From Methanosphaerula palustris E1-9c (GTDB lineage: Archaea > Halobacteriota > Methanomicrobia > Methanomicrobiales > Methanospirillaceae), in NCBI RefSeq assembly GCF_000021965.1, contig NC_011832.1, forward strand, positions 682,001-746,000: a stretch of 64,000 bases of DNA. The letters run 5' to 3'. The number at the start of each line of letters is the position of its first letter. Within the stretch, counting starts at the first letter, position 1. The notes under the pieces are model-generated. The model had not been told where the DNA came from, searched no databases, and worked only from the letters and a program-made list of their open reading frames with translations. Made by a program: the position numbers and the translations under genes. Below are positions 1-9,234 of this stretch, in pieces.

Positions 1-2
1 AG

Positions 3-1388
3 ATGAAGGGAAATTTGAGAACCAGAATTACAATGAGTGTGGTGCTGGGACTGCTCGTCGCCGGGTTGTTCCTCATCTCTTCAGCATCGGCAGTCGACGT
101 AACTGGACCGGTGGTGATCGACAGCCCTGGGACCTATGAACTGCAGAAGGATATCACCAGCACCAGCGAACCAGTCTGCATTGAGATTCGATCCTCTGAT
201 GTCAAACTTGAAGGAAACGGCCACATAATTTCGGGGAATGATGTCAGCAACTCGTGCGGTGTCCTCGTACACGGCTCGTCCGCCCTGAGCAATGTGACAG
301 TCCGCAATATTGTGGTCAAGGACTGGTACTTCGGTGTCTACTTCTGGAACGTCAAATCGAGTTCCATCCGGAATGTTGACGCCAGAAGCGACTACTTTGG
401 TATCTCCTTAAACCCGGGTACTGGTGTCTCGATCACAGGCAACATCCTGCGCGGCAACACCCACGGGCTTGTGCTCACCTCCTCGACTGGGACGACCATC
501 ACCGATAATCATATCTTTGGGAATGAGGGTGATGGGATCTCCATCGTCTCATCCTCAGGGAACACCATCACCAACAATGAACTGAACAATGCCAAGAATG
601 TCGGGTTCGTCGGGTCGACCGGGTCCAACACCTGGAGTGGATCGGTGACCAGCGGCAGAAATATCATTGGGGGACCAGTTACTGGCGGAAATTACTGGGC
701 AACGCCGGCAGGGGATGGATTCTCCCAGGTCAATGTGGATAAGGAAGAGAACGGTATCTCCACCGTTCCTTACACACTGAAGTCCGGCAATGTGGACCAG
801 TGCCCGCTCGTGATGGAGTCAGAGGACGGTGCTGTATCGAACGTCACTGCAAAGCCGGTCACGACCAAGCCGACCACCACGGCGAATGTCTCTCCGAACA
901 CCACGTCGACCACTTCATCATCTACATTCCAGGTCCCCTATGTCGGACACATTCTCCCGTCCCAGATCGAGGCAGAGGACTATGATATGGGTGGTGAAGG
1001 GGTGGGGTACCACTACTCTGGTTCATCCAACAAGTACAGCATCTACCGTGTTGGTGGGGTGAAGATCGAGCGGAATGCCACTGAAAAGTTCTACTATGTT
1101 TCGAATCTCAAGTACGGTGACTGGTTGAAGTACACCGTGTCTGTTCCCCAGGATGGCACCTATCAACTCACCTTCCGCGCAGCGGCGGTCTCGGACAAGC
1201 AGTACGTAGTCGTCACCGATGATAACGATAAATCGGTCAGTGCCGCGGCCTGGCTCCGGCAGACCCTGAGTATGGACCGTTTCGCTACCTCTCCAGCAGT
1301 GTCGATCCATCTGACCAAGGGCACCCATGTGTTGAAGGTCTTCTCGTACGGGAACGAGAACATCGATTCCTTCACACTCTCCCGTTGA
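3..1388 (+). CDS. Secreted beta-helix (NosD-like) protein with C-terminal CBM
   Basis: Predicted secreted surface protein of 461 residues. Residues 1-30 form a signal peptide (basic start, hydrophobic core, ending SSASA). Residues about 60-215 are Asn/Gly-rich repeats of the right-handed parallel beta-helix type (GNTHGLVLTSSTGTTITDNH and similar turns), as in NosD/PbH1 proteins. A Thr/Ser/Pro linker (about 280-310) leads to a C-terminal domain starting IEAEDYDMGGEGVGYH and containing GDWLKYTVSVPQDGTYQLTFRAA, typical of CBM6/CBM35-type carbohydrate-binding modules. It probably binds or decorates cell-surface polysaccharide; no catalytic role can be assigned. The ATG lies two bases from the window edge, so its promoter is not visible. 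Confidence 0.8.
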   Translation: MKGNLRTRITMSVVLGLLVAGLFLISSASAVDVTGPVVIDSPGTYELQKDITSTSEPVCIEIRSSDVKLEGNGHIISGNDVSNSCGVLVHGSSALSNVTVRNIVVKDWYFGVYFWNVKSSSIRNVDARSDYFGISLNPGTGVSITGNILRGNTHGLVLTSSTGTTITDNHIFGNEGDGISIVSSSGNTITNNELNNAKNVGFVGSTGSNTWSGSVTSGRNIIGGPVTGGNYWATPAGDGFSQVNVDKEENGISTVPYTLKSGNVDQCPLVMESEDGAVSNVTAKPVTTKPTTTANVSPNTTSTTSSSTFQVPYVGHILPSQIEAEDYDMGGEGVGYHYSGSSNKYSIYRVGGVKIERNATEKFYYVSNLKYGDWLKYTVSVPQDGTYQLTFRAAAVSDKQYVVVTDDNDKSVSAAAWLRQTLSMDRFATSPAVSIHLTKGTHVLKVFSYGNENIDSFTLSR

Positions 1389-1517
1389 ACCCCAGGGCTC
1401 TGATGTCCTGCACAATTCTCTCTTTTTGATCGCCCTGCTGATGGTATCTCCTGGTTTTCATCTCCTGCAGGAGCACTAGACATAAACCAGAATACAGACA
1501 AGCAGTATCTGCAGATC

Positions 1518-2300
1518 ATGATGATAATCCCGCTTTTAATCGCGGCAGTGGCGATCGGGTTCACGCTGCTGTACGCTTCGGTTCTCGATATCAGAGATCG
1601 ACGTGTACCGTTTAAGACCTGGTACCCGATGCTGGTCATCTCGGTTCCTGCTGCAGTTCTCTTCTATCTGACTCTGTCGGACTGGACGCTCGGTGGGCGG
1701 TACCTGATCGCAGCCCTGATCTTTTCAGGTTTCTTCTATCTCTGTGCCTCGTTCGGTCTCTTCGGCGGGGCGGATGCCTGGGCTCTGATCTTCATCTCGC
1801 TCTTGATTCCGACTTTTCCGGCCCAGCCGTTGCTTGGTTATACCGCGACTGGCTTCTTCCCGTTCACCGTGCTGGTCAATTCGTTGATCTTCGCTCTGAT
1901 CGCTCCGGTCGGGATCTTTCTCATCAACCGGATCAGGGGGAACAGGGGTCCGCTCATCTGTCAGTTCATGGGATTCCCGGTCAACAGTGCAGATCTGACC
2001 CGGACCTATGGATTTGTGATGGAGGAGTTCTCACTTGAGGGCGGTGCCCTGCAGCGCCGGTATTTCGGGTTCTTTGAGACGCTGAAGATGATGCTCGGGG
2101 GCAGACAGCGGGTCTACACCCGGAACCTTCGTCTTCACCCGGGGGATTATGTCGAGGAGACGCGGCTCTATCGAAAGGCTGGCACTGTCTGGATCTCGTA
2201 TGCAGTTCCGTTCATCGTGCCGATCACGGCAGGGCTGTTGATGTCTCTGACCGTGGGGGATCCTATCTACTGGTTGTTAGCGCGGATGATAGCAGGATGA
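1518..2300 (+). CDS. Type IV prepilin/preflagellin peptidase (A24 family)
   Basis: Integral membrane aspartic protease of the archaeal prepilin/prearchaellin peptidase family (FlaK/PibD/EppA type, 260 aa). The first catalytic Asp is in DIRDRRVP (residues about 23-30), after TM1. The second is in FGGADAWAL (about 81-89), the GxGD-type motif with Ala before Asp. At least six hydrophobic segments are visible, with the last near the C-terminus. A cytoplasmic region of about 80 residues (150-235) separates the membrane halves, as in archaeal members. It would cut class III signal peptides from pilin or archaellin precursors at the inner membrane face. No pilin gene is adjacent. It ends four bases before hisI and probably shares its transcript. 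Confidence 0.8.
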   Translation: MMIIPLLIAAVAIGFTLLYASVLDIRDRRVPFKTWYPMLVISVPAAVLFYLTLSDWTLGGRYLIAALIFSGFFYLCASFGLFGGADAWALIFISLLIPTFPAQPLLGYTATGFFPFTVLVNSLIFALIAPVGIFLINRIRGNRGPLICQFMGFPVNSADLTRTYGFVMEEFSLEGGALQRRYFGFFETLKMMLGGRQRVYTRNLRLHPGDYVEETRLYRKAGTVWISYAVPFIVPITAGLLMSLTVGDPIYWLLARMIAG

Positions 2301-2304
2301 GCGT

Positions 2305-2670
2305 ATGAATCCTCACTTCAATGAAGATGGACTGGTCCCGGTGGTTGTCCAGGACCAGAAGACACGGGATGTGTTGATGGTTGCTTATGCGAATGACGAG
2401 GCGGTCAGTCTCACCAGGGAGACCGGGTTCGCTCACTACTTCAGCAGGAGCAGGCAGAAGATCTGGAAAAAAGGGGAAGAAAGTGGTCATCTGCAGCATG
2501 TAAACCGGATTCTGGTGGACTGTGACGAGGATTGTCTCCTCTATCTGGTCGACCAGGAAGGGGCAGCCTGCCACATGGGATACCGATCCTGTTTTTTCAG
2601 AACTATCGATGGTGAACACGTCTTGTCGAAGGTCTTCAATCCAGACAAGGTATATGCTAATAAAGAATAA
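2305..2670 (+). CDS. hisI: Phosphoribosyl-AMP cyclohydrolase
   Basis: Third step of histidine biosynthesis: hydrolysis of the adenine ring of 1-(5-phosphoribosyl)-AMP, in the cytoplasm. The 121-residue length is right for a stand-alone archaeal HisI without a HisE domain. Diagnostic features are [10 protein letters not shown] near residue 27, [19 protein letters not shown] (about 46-64), and the zinc/Mg ligand block [21 protein letters not shown] with its three cysteines. The start follows the prepilin peptidase stop by four bases and has an upstream GATGAG ribosome site. No other his gene is in the window. Confidence 0.95.
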   Translation: MNPHFNEDGLVPVVVQDQKTRDVLMVAYANDEAVSLTRETGFAHYFSRSRQKIWKKGEESGHLQHVNRILVDCDEDCLLYLVDQEGAACHMGYRSCFFRTIDGEHVLSKVFNPDKVYANKE

Positions 2671-2696
2671 TATCCTCTAAATTATGGTGATTTTTT

Positions 2697-4625
2697 ATGA
2701 AACTGGTGCCCGATACGAGCGTCGTTATTGATGGACGCATCACATCTATGATAAAAAAGGGAGAATATGCCGGCGCTACAATAATAATACCCGAAGCGGT
2801 GGTGGCTGAACTTGAGTCGCAGGCGAATCAGGGACGAGAGATCGGGTTCAGTGGATTGACTGAACTCCAGCAACTCTGCAAAATGGCAGAGCAGAAATTG
2901 ATAGAAATACAGTTCGTGGGTGTCAGGCCGACGCTCGAACAGGTGAAACTGGCCAGTGGTGGAGAGATTGATGCAATGATCCGAAACGTGGCAATAGAAC
3001 ATAACGCAAAGTTCATCACCAGTGACAGTGTGCAGTCTGAAGTGGCCAGGGCCAAGGGGCTTGATGTTCAATATATGAAACCGCAGATCGGCGACTTCAC
3101 CCCCCTCGGCATCGACCAGTACTTCGATGAACAGACACTGGCAGTCTACCTCAAGGAACGAGTCCCCCCCTATGCTAGGAAGGGATCGATCACCGAAAAG
3201 CGGCTCGTCCGGATCAGGGATCAGCCATCCAGCGAGTATGAACTGATCGGACTGGCACGAGAGATCCTTGAGCGTGCAAAGCGGGATCCAGATGGATTTG
3301 TGGAATCTGAAGGACGCGGGATCACGGTCGTGCAGATTGGTTCGATGCGGATTGCCATCGCTCGCCGCCCCTTCTCAGATGGGATGGAGATCACGGCGGT
3401 CCGTCCTGTAGTCGATATATCGCTGGAGAATTATCGGAAGGCACACCTTGTAAAGAACAGGCTGGCCGATGAGAAACGGGGTGTACTACTGGCTGGGGAA
3501 CCCGGAGCAGGCAAGACTACGTTGGTTCAGAACATCGCCATTCACCTCTCTGATCGGGGATCCGTAGTCAAGACGATGGAGGCCCCACGGGATATGCAGG
3601 TGCCTGACCTGATCACTCAGTACACAGCCCTGGATGGCAGTATGGAGAAGACAGCCGAGATGCTGTTGCTGCTCAGGCCTGATTATGTGATCTATGACGA
3701 ACTTCGGAAACATGAGGACTTTCGAATCTTCTCAGACATGCGGTTGACCGGGGTCGGGATGATCGGTGTACTCCATGCGGAGAACGTCCACGCCGCCCTG
3801 CAGCGATTTTCGGACCGGGTGGACTTTGGTGTTCTTTCACAGGTAGTGAACTCGATCATCTTTGTCAGTGACGGGGATATCAGTAGCATCTATGACCTGA
3901 GTTTCGGGCTGAAGGTTCCTGCCTCGATGCCGGCGGAGACCCGGCATCTACCGGTGATCACGGTCACCGACGCTGAGACTGGTGGGCTGGTGCTCGAGAT
4001 CTTCAGGACAGAAGGTGAGACGGTCATCATGCCGGTAAACCTCGGTGTTACCCCACAAAAGGAGACGGTCCCCGAACTGGTGGGTCCTCTGGAACCAGTA
4101 GAGGAACCTGTGCTCGAAGAGGCGGAGATCGAGCCGGAGACCTATGAGGAGAAGCCGGCTTGGCGGATGGTCGCCAAGGATATCCAGCGCGAGATCGGCA
4201 GGTACACCGACGGTTCGGTTGAAGTGAAGATGATCAGCGACAGTAAGGCCGTCGTGTACATCGAGGACAAGGACGTTCCTGCGGCGATTGGAAAGGGTGG
4301 AAAGAATGTCGCCTCCATTGTGAACAAGGTCGGTGTCGGGATCGATATCCGGCCCCTGACTGAACTGGAGGTGGCACGTCCGGTGGTGGAAGAGGTTCTC
4401 CCTGTTGAGGGAGGGATCCGGATCCGGACGGATAGAAAGCACCTCTCGATCATCTCGTCTGAGCAGAGCGGGAAGATCGTCGATGTCTTTGCCGGCAAGG
4501 AGTATCTCTTCACAGCGACCGTCAGCGAAGCCGGAGAGATCCACCTGGCCAAGAGCAGCACGATCGCACAGGAGATGCTGAAACGGTACACGAATGGAGA
4601 GATGATACGGATGAGGCCGGTATAA
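2697..4625 (+). CDS. PIN domain - AAA ATPase - KH domain protein
   Basis: Conserved archaeal protein (642 aa) of the PINc/VapC-like ATPase family. Residues 1-125 form a PIN nuclease fold with acidic residues at DTSVVIDG and in EIDAMIRNVA/FITSDS. A secretion-ATPase-like P-loop domain follows, with Walker A GEPGAGKTT near residue 265 and an ATPase core to about 430 (DYVIYDELRKHEDF as the likely Walker B region). An acidic linker leads to a KH RNA-binding domain near 505-560 (AAIGKGGKNVASIVNKVGV carries the GxxG loop). The layout points to an RNA-linked ATPase with possible nuclease activity; the substrate is unknown. It sits between hisI and leuS, 13 bases before the annotated LeuRS start, so the two may be co-transcribed. 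Confidence 0.88.
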   Translation: MKLVPDTSVVIDGRITSMIKKGEYAGATIIIPEAVVAELESQANQGREIGFSGLTELQQLCKMAEQKLIEIQFVGVRPTLEQVKLASGGEIDAMIRNVAIEHNAKFITSDSVQSEVARAKGLDVQYMKPQIGDFTPLGIDQYFDEQTLAVYLKERVPPYARKGSITEKRLVRIRDQPSSEYELIGLAREILERAKRDPDGFVESEGRGITVVQIGSMRIAIARRPFSDGMEITAVRPVVDISLENYRKAHLVKNRLADEKRGVLLAGEPGAGKTTLVQNIAIHLSDRGSVVKTMEAPRDMQVPDLITQYTALDGSMEKTAEMLLLLRPDYVIYDELRKHEDFRIFSDMRLTGVGMIGVLHAENVHAALQRFSDRVDFGVLSQVVNSIIFVSDGDISSIYDLSFGLKVPASMPAETRHLPVITVTDAETGGLVLEIFRTEGETVIMPVNLGVTPQKETVPELVGPLEPVEEPVLEEAEIEPETYEEKPAWRMVAKDIQREIGRYTDGSVEVKMISDSKAVVYIEDKDVPAAIGKGGKNVASIVNKVGVGIDIRPLTELEVARPVVEEVLPVEGGIRIRTDRKHLSIISSEQSGKIVDVFAGKEYLFTATVSEAGEIHLAKSSTIAQEMLKRYTNGEMIRMRPV

Positions 4626-4638
4626 CGAGGCGGTATGA

Positions 4639-7419
4639 ATGAACGGATTTGATATGAACAAACTGGAGAGCGAATGCAGGGAACGGTGGGGGACCCTCTT
4701 TGAGGCGAACCCCTCTGATAAGGAGAAGTTCTATATCACGGTCGCTTACCCGTATCCGAGCGGTGCCATGCATGTGGGGCATGGCCGGACCTATATGGTC
4801 CCGGATGTGATCGCCCGGTTCTGGCGGATGCGGGGAAAGCAGGTACTCTACCCGATGGCGTTCCATGTGACCGGCGCCCCGGTGATTGGGATCTCCAAGC
4901 GGATCGCTCGCGGGGACGAGGCGGCTATTCATCTGTATCGCGACCTGTATCGGGTGCCGCAGCAGGTACTGGACCAGTTCACCGACCCGCTCGCCATCGT
5001 CAACCACTTCAGCAACGAGTACGAGCGGGTGATGCGGATGTGCGGCCTCTCGATCGACTGGCGGCGGCGGTTCACAACGGTCGACCCGACGTACAGCAAG
5101 TTTGTCGAGTGGCAGTTCTCCCATCTTTACAACGACGGTCATGTGGCCAAGGGTGCCCACCCGGTCAGGTACTGCCCGCAGGACGACAATCCGGTTGGCG
5201 ACCACGACCTGCTTGAAGGAGAAAAGGCCGAGGTGATCAAGTTCACGCTGGTGATGTACCAGAGCGAGGAGGGACTGATCCCGACAGCCACCCTGCGTCC
5301 CGAGACGATCTATGGGGTCACGAACCTCTGGGTCAACCCGACGGTCACCTATGTGAAGGCAGAGGTGGATGGGGTCGTCTGGATCGTCAGCCGTGAGGCA
5401 GCGGACAAGCTCGCGATGCAGGATCACGCCGTAAAGGTGATCGGAGAGATCCCGGGCAGTGCCCTGGTCGACCAGATGGTCACCCATCCGCTTGCAGGTC
5501 AGGTCAGAATCCTGCCAGCTGATTTCGTCGACCCGGATATGGCGACCGGTATCGTGATGAGCGTCCCGGCCCATGCCCCGTTCGACTATATTGCGCTCCG
5601 CGACCTGCAGCAGCAGGGGCAGTACACCGATATCGTTCCGGTGCCGCTGATCACGGTCGAGGGCTACGGCAAGGTTCCGGCGAAGGACGCCGTTGAGCGT
5701 GCCAATATCACCAACCAACATGACGTCCGGATGGAGGCGCTGACCCAGGAGGTCTACTCAGCAGAGTTCGCAAAGGGGAAACTGTATCCTGAGTATGGGG
5801 GCGCCCCTGTGCGGGTGGCACGGGATACCGTCGCCGATCTGATGCTCGCCGAGTACGGTTCAGCCGTGATGTACGAGTTCGACCACCGACCGGTGATCTG
5901 CCGGTGCGGCAGCCGGGTCTATGTGAAGATCCTCCACGACCAGTGGTTCCTGAAGTACAGCGACCCGGTCTGGAAGGAGCAGGTCCATGAACACCTGCCA
6001 CGGATCAAACTGGTCCCGACCGAGGTCCGTGCCGAGTTCGAGCGGACCGTGGACTGGTTGAAGGACTGGGCCTGCACTCGCAGGGTCGGGCTCGGGACGA
6101 AAGTTCCTTGGGATCCGACCTGGCTCTTTGAGCCGCTCAGCGACTCCACGATCTACATGGCCTACTATACGATCGCGCACAGGATCCGGGAGATCGATCC
6201 GGCGCTGCTGACGCCGGCGGTCTTTGACTACATCTTCCTTGGGACCGAGTCTCCCGACCTGCCGATCAGGGAGCAGCTGGATGCGCTCAGAGCAGAATTC
6301 ATGTACTGGTATCCGTATGACTTCCGGTTCTCAGCGAAGGACCTGATCTCCAATCACCTGACCTTCCAGGTCTTCCATCATGTCGCGATCTTCCCAGAGC
6401 AGTATCAGCCCAAGGGGATCGTCGTCTTTGGGATGGGATTGCTGAACGGAGCCAAGATGTCCTCCAGCAAGGGGAACGTCTTCCTCCTCGAGGACGCGGT
6501 CCAGGAGTTCGGGGCCGATACGGTCAGAATGTTCCTGATGGGCAGTGCAGAGCCCTGGCAGGACTTTGACTGGCGGAACGAACTGGTCGCCTCAACCAGG
6601 AAACAGATCGAGCGGTTCTATGCGACCGTCACCGAAGGGATGACCGTCACCGGGGATCAGACCCCCATCGACGCCTGGCTGATCAGCCGGCTCCAACGGC
6701 ATATTCAGAAGACCACCGATGCCCTCGAACTCTTCCAGACCCGCCAGGCGCTTCAGGAGTCGTTCTTTGCCATCGAAGCCGACCTGAAGTGGTACTGGCG
6801 CCGGGTGCCCGCAGGATCGGCCTGTAACGCTGCCATCCGGGAACTCTGCCAGGTCTGGGTCAGGCTGCTCGCCCCGTTCATTCCATTCACCTGCGAGGCC
6901 CTCTGGCACCAGATGGGAGAGGAGGGCTTCGTCTCTGTGGCACCCTGGCCGGTCCCCCAGCAGGAGAAGATCCTGCCGTCGGTCGAGCTGGCCGAGGAGT
7001 TGCTCGCCCGAACCGTCGAGGATATCGAGTCGATCATGAAGTTGATCCAGATCACTCCGTCGTCGATCGAGATCGCGGTCGCCCCTGCATGGAAGCAGCA
7101 GGTCTTCGCGCTCATCGCCAGTTCATCAGACCGGAAGGCCGGGGTGGGTGAGGTCATGAAGAACGAGGAGATGCGTGCCAGGGGGAAGGCCGCAGCCGAG
7201 ACGGCTAAACAGTGCATCACCCTGGTCCATCGGCTCCCGCCGCAGCTGATCGAACAGTTGCTCACTGAGGCTCCTGACGAGCTGGCACTCTTCTATGCCG
7301 CACAGGGATTCCTTGAAGAGAGTTTTGGAATTCCCGTGAAGATCGTCGGGGCAGAAGAGAGTGTTCACACAAAGGCAGGATCGGCCCTGCCCTTCAAACC
7401 AGCGATAATTATTGAGTGA
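4639..7419 (+). CDS. leuS: Leucyl-tRNA synthetase
   Basis: Class I aminoacyl-tRNA synthetase that charges tRNA-Leu. At 926 residues it has the archaeal/eukaryotic LeuRS length. The HIGH motif is in [13 protein letters not shown] (near residue 41-53), and the KMSKS motif is [10 protein letters not shown] near residue 605-614. Between them lies the CP1 editing region ([32 protein letters not shown]). A Cys pair in [12 protein letters not shown] and the tryptophan-rich [19 protein letters not shown] follow the archaeal pattern. Met-6 (MNKLESE, ATG at 4654) is an equally good start. The preceding PIN-ATPase gene ends 13 bases upstream. Confidence 0.97.
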   Translation: MNGFDMNKLESECRERWGTLFEANPSDKEKFYITVAYPYPSGAMHVGHGRTYMVPDVIARFWRMRGKQVLYPMAFHVTGAPVIGISKRIARGDEAAIHLYRDLYRVPQQVLDQFTDPLAIVNHFSNEYERVMRMCGLSIDWRRRFTTVDPTYSKFVEWQFSHLYNDGHVAKGAHPVRYCPQDDNPVGDHDLLEGEKAEVIKFTLVMYQSEEGLIPTATLRPETIYGVTNLWVNPTVTYVKAEVDGVVWIVSREAADKLAMQDHAVKVIGEIPGSALVDQMVTHPLAGQVRILPADFVDPDMATGIVMSVPAHAPFDYIALRDLQQQGQYTDIVPVPLITVEGYGKVPAKDAVERANITNQHDVRMEALTQEVYSAEFAKGKLYPEYGGAPVRVARDTVADLMLAEYGSAVMYEFDHRPVICRCGSRVYVKILHDQWFLKYSDPVWKEQVHEHLPRIKLVPTEVRAEFERTVDWLKDWACTRRVGLGTKVPWDPTWLFEPLSDSTIYMAYYTIAHRIREIDPALLTPAVFDYIFLGTESPDLPIREQLDALRAEFMYWYPYDFRFSAKDLISNHLTFQVFHHVAIFPEQYQPKGIVVFGMGLLNGAKMSSSKGNVFLLEDAVQEFGADTVRMFLMGSAEPWQDFDWRNELVASTRKQIERFYATVTEGMTVTGDQTPIDAWLISRLQRHIQKTTDALELFQTRQALQESFFAIEADLKWYWRRVPAGSACNAAIRELCQVWVRLLAPFIPFTCEALWHQMGEEGFVSVAPWPVPQQEKILPSVELAEELLARTVEDIESIMKLIQITPSSIEIAVAPAWKQQVFALIASSSDRKAGVGEVMKNEEMRARGKAAAETAKQCITLVHRLPPQLIEQLLTEAPDELALFYAAQGFLEESFGIPVKIVGAEESVHTKAGSALPFKPAIIIE

Positions 7420-7429
7420 TATCTTTAGT

Positions 7430-7744
7430 TCACTCAATCTTCTTCGCTTTTTTGACCCGCTCTTTTGACGTGAATCCGGTGACTGCCTGCAGATAGGTAT
7501 TCCGTCTCCTGATCGTATCGAGGATCAACTGATCGTCATCGATCGAAGGGTCCGCCTCGATGTCGACGACGATACTCTTCCCGGCAGAACCCAGCGAGAC
7601 ATCGAACCGCTTCAGGGCCCCGAAGGTGATCGTGTAATGCCCGTCCGCCTCGACAGGCTCAACGTTGAAGCATTCGACCAGCTGCTGGACCATATTTTTA
7701 TCGAGTTCTTTAGTAAATCCACGTTTAATCTGGAATTCTTCCAT
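7430..7744 (-). CDS. Conserved methanogen protein, DUF5611-like
   Basis: Small soluble protein (104 aa) beginning MEEFQIKRGFTKELD, with a mixed alpha/beta pattern and a basic C-terminus (TSKERVKKAKKIE). I associate it with the DUF5611 group of short archaeal proteins, from memory of the family and without a search. It has no catalytic motif, signal peptide or membrane segment. It converges on leuS (10-base gap) and diverges from the PAC2-type gene across a very short intergenic space. A TATA-like TTTAACATA on the minus strand lies about 26 nt from its ATG, so the transcript may be leaderless. Confidence 0.6.
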   Translation of the reverse strand: MEEFQIKRGFTKELDKNMVQQLVECFNVEPVEADGHYTITFGALKRFDVSLGSAGKSIVVDIEADPSIDDDQLILDTIRRRNTYLQAVTGFTSKERVKKAKKIE

Positions 7745-7780
7745 AATACTTTTTAGGAAGATGCACTATGTTAAACTAAT
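7743..7780. promoter_or_regulatory. Overlapping divergent promoters, probably leaderless
   Basis: Only 34 bases separate the two divergent starts at 7744 (minus) and 7779 (plus). On the plus strand an AT-rich ATACTTTTTA box (7747-7756) lies about 26 nt before the ATG at 7779. On the minus strand TTTAACATA (about 7768-7776) lies about 26 nt before the ATG at 7744. Each box falls inside the other gene's start region, so the two promoters must overlap. Placement by distance is inference. Confidence 0.4.
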
Positions 7781-8510
7781 GTCACCAGAAGCCTTGTATG
7801 ATATCAGAATTATCTCAGAGCCCATCTCCGGGGACGGGGCCACAATTCTGATGGGGTTCCCCGGGAGCGGCCTTGTTGGTTCAATCGCCCTTCAGTATCT
7901 GGTCGATCAGAAGGAGTTCAAACAGATCGGGACGATGACCAGCAAATACTTCCCCCCGTTTGCGATGATGGCGAAGGGTTTGATCAATGTGCCGGTCAGG
8001 ATCTATCAGAAGGATGCGATCGTCGCTATCGTTGCCGATATTCCGATCCATCCGATGATCTGTTACGAAGTCGCCAACGGACTGGTGGACTGGCTGATGC
8101 CTTTCCACATCAAGGAGGTGGTGGCCCTGGCAGGGGTTGTCACCACGGACGATCAGAAGAGGGTCTTTGGGATTGCGACCACCGAGGAACTGCTCGAGCG
8201 GATCAAGGATGTGACCGAGTTTCTGCCAGTGGGTTCGATCTCCGGGATCGCCAGCAGTCTGATGACCGAGTGCAAGATCCGCGGCATCCCGGCGATCGGT
8301 CTGCTGGGTGAGACCGTCAACGCCCCCGACCCTCGAGCAGCCGTTGCCTCTCTTGAGGTGTTGAACCACATGTACAACCTTGAGGTGGACATCCAGCCGC
8401 TGCTAGAACAGGCCGATGAGATCGAGGCGACGATGCATAAACTCGCCGAAGAGGTTCAATCCTCTGCTGAAGGGCCTCAGAAGAGAGAAAATCTACCGAT
8501 GTACGGGTGA
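7779..8510 (+). CDS. PAC2-family (proteasome assembly chaperone-like) protein
   Basis: Archaeal member of the PAC2/proteasome-assembly-chaperone-like ATP-grasp-associated family (243 aa from this start). Recognisable features are the N-terminal ILMGFPGSGLVGSIALQYL glycine-rich loop, YFPPFAMMAKGLINVPVRIY, the central VVALAGVVT segment, and ILGLLGET-like AIGLLGETVNAPDPRAA near the C-terminus, followed by a short helical tail. Eukaryotic PAC2 helps assemble 20S proteasome alpha rings. The archaeal role is suggested by homology only. An ATG at 7761 is an alternative start. I prefer 7779 because the TATA-like box lies about 26 nt upstream and the homology begins just after it. It overlaps the next gene's start region. 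Confidence 0.8.
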   Translation: MSPEALYDIRIISEPISGDGATILMGFPGSGLVGSIALQYLVDQKEFKQIGTMTSKYFPPFAMMAKGLINVPVRIYQKDAIVAIVADIPIHPMICYEVANGLVDWLMPFHIKEVVALAGVVTTDDQKRVFGIATTEELLERIKDVTEFLPVGSISGIASSLMTECKIRGIPAIGLLGETVNAPDPRAAVASLEVLNHMYNLEVDIQPLLEQADEIEATMHKLAEEVQSSAEGPQKRENLPMYG

Positions 8511-8515
8511 TCTGG

Positions 8516-8908
8516 ATGAAGTGTGCTGCATTAACCGGAATATCTGCTGAGGTTATCAAAGAACTGAAGCGCGGACGTCCACGCACCCTTGAGGTTCAGA
8601 GTGCGCACAATGTGATCACCGTCTCCGGGGTCGACCCGGGAAGCCATCTCTTCATGACCGATGTGGATCGCGATGACCTTGCTATCGGTGATAACGGGAT
8701 CATTGTCGATGTACTCTCGATCGGGATCACGATGAAGCGGATCATCGAGTTCTCCTATGGTTCTCACTTCGAGGAGCGCGAACGGATGGCGGCCAGAATT
8801 CAGGTCCGGTACTGCGCGAACTCGTCGGTGAAGGAGGTCTCGCCGCTGGAGACGATCCAGCCTACCACAGTAGAAGTCTTAAAAGTCACCTGCTGCCATG
8901 CCGGATGA
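8516..8908 (+). CDS. DUF473 family protein
   Basis: Conserved methanogen protein of the DUF473 type (130 aa from MKCAALTGI). The N-terminal block KELKRGRPRTLEVQSAHNVITV and the DRDDLAIGDNGIIVDVLSIGI segment match my memory of this family. It is predicted to be a small beta-rich cytoplasmic protein with no known activity. Three cysteines lie near the C-terminus (RYCANSS and VTCCHAG), which could bind a metal but are not shown to. The ATG at 8516 follows GGTGAT and lies five bases after the PAC2-type stop, so the genes are probably translated together. Confidence 0.72.
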   Translation: MKCAALTGISAEVIKELKRGRPRTLEVQSAHNVITVSGVDPGSHLFMTDVDRDDLAIGDNGIIVDVLSIGITMKRIIEFSYGSHFEERERMAARIQVRYCANSSVKEVSPLETIQPTTVEVLKVTCCHAG

Positions 8909-8970
8909 GGAAGTCCTCTTCCTCTCTTCGACGGATTAATAAACCGGGACTGCTAATATCAATTATCACG

Positions 8971-9045
8971 GGGCTTGTGGCTTAGCCAGGACATAGCGCC
9001 GGGCTTCTAACCCGGATGTCGGGGGTTCGAATCCCTCCAGGCCCG
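8971..9045 (+). tRNA. tRNA-Arg (anticodon UCU)
   Basis: A complete cloverleaf can be drawn. The acceptor stem is GGGCTTG/CAGGCCC, the anticodon stem CCGGG/CCCGG with loop CTTCTAA (anticodon TCT), and the T-arm has loop TTCGAAT. The discriminator is G, as expected for archaeal tRNA-Arg. No intron and no encoded CCA. It would read AGA and AGG. An AT-rich GATTAATAAA box lies about 30 nt upstream. Confidence 0.95.
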
Positions 9046-9234
9046 TCTTCTTTCTTGTTTTTTCCAGAGATCGCTCTTCCTGTTCAGTGGGATTGTTCTT
9101 CCGGGTACCTTCTCTAAGGGTGATTTGGAACTGATATGTCCTGGAGATTGCTGCATATAAACAGAGGATCTCATGGATTAGGAATAACAACGGTTTTCAC
9201 TACAGACTCAATAAAATAACATGAGACGTTTTTC

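Noticed and set aside
4522-5721. A 399-codon frame antisense to leuS
   Set aside because: It has Asp/His/Arg-rich composition without hydrophobic pattern, lies wholly opposite LeuRS and the end of the PIN-ATPase gene, and has no ribosome site.
8966-9190. A 74-codon minus-strand frame ending GLEGFEPPTSGLEARRYV
   Set aside because: It is the antisense reading of tRNA-Arg; the EGFEPPT-type peptide is a well-known artefact of tRNA genes.
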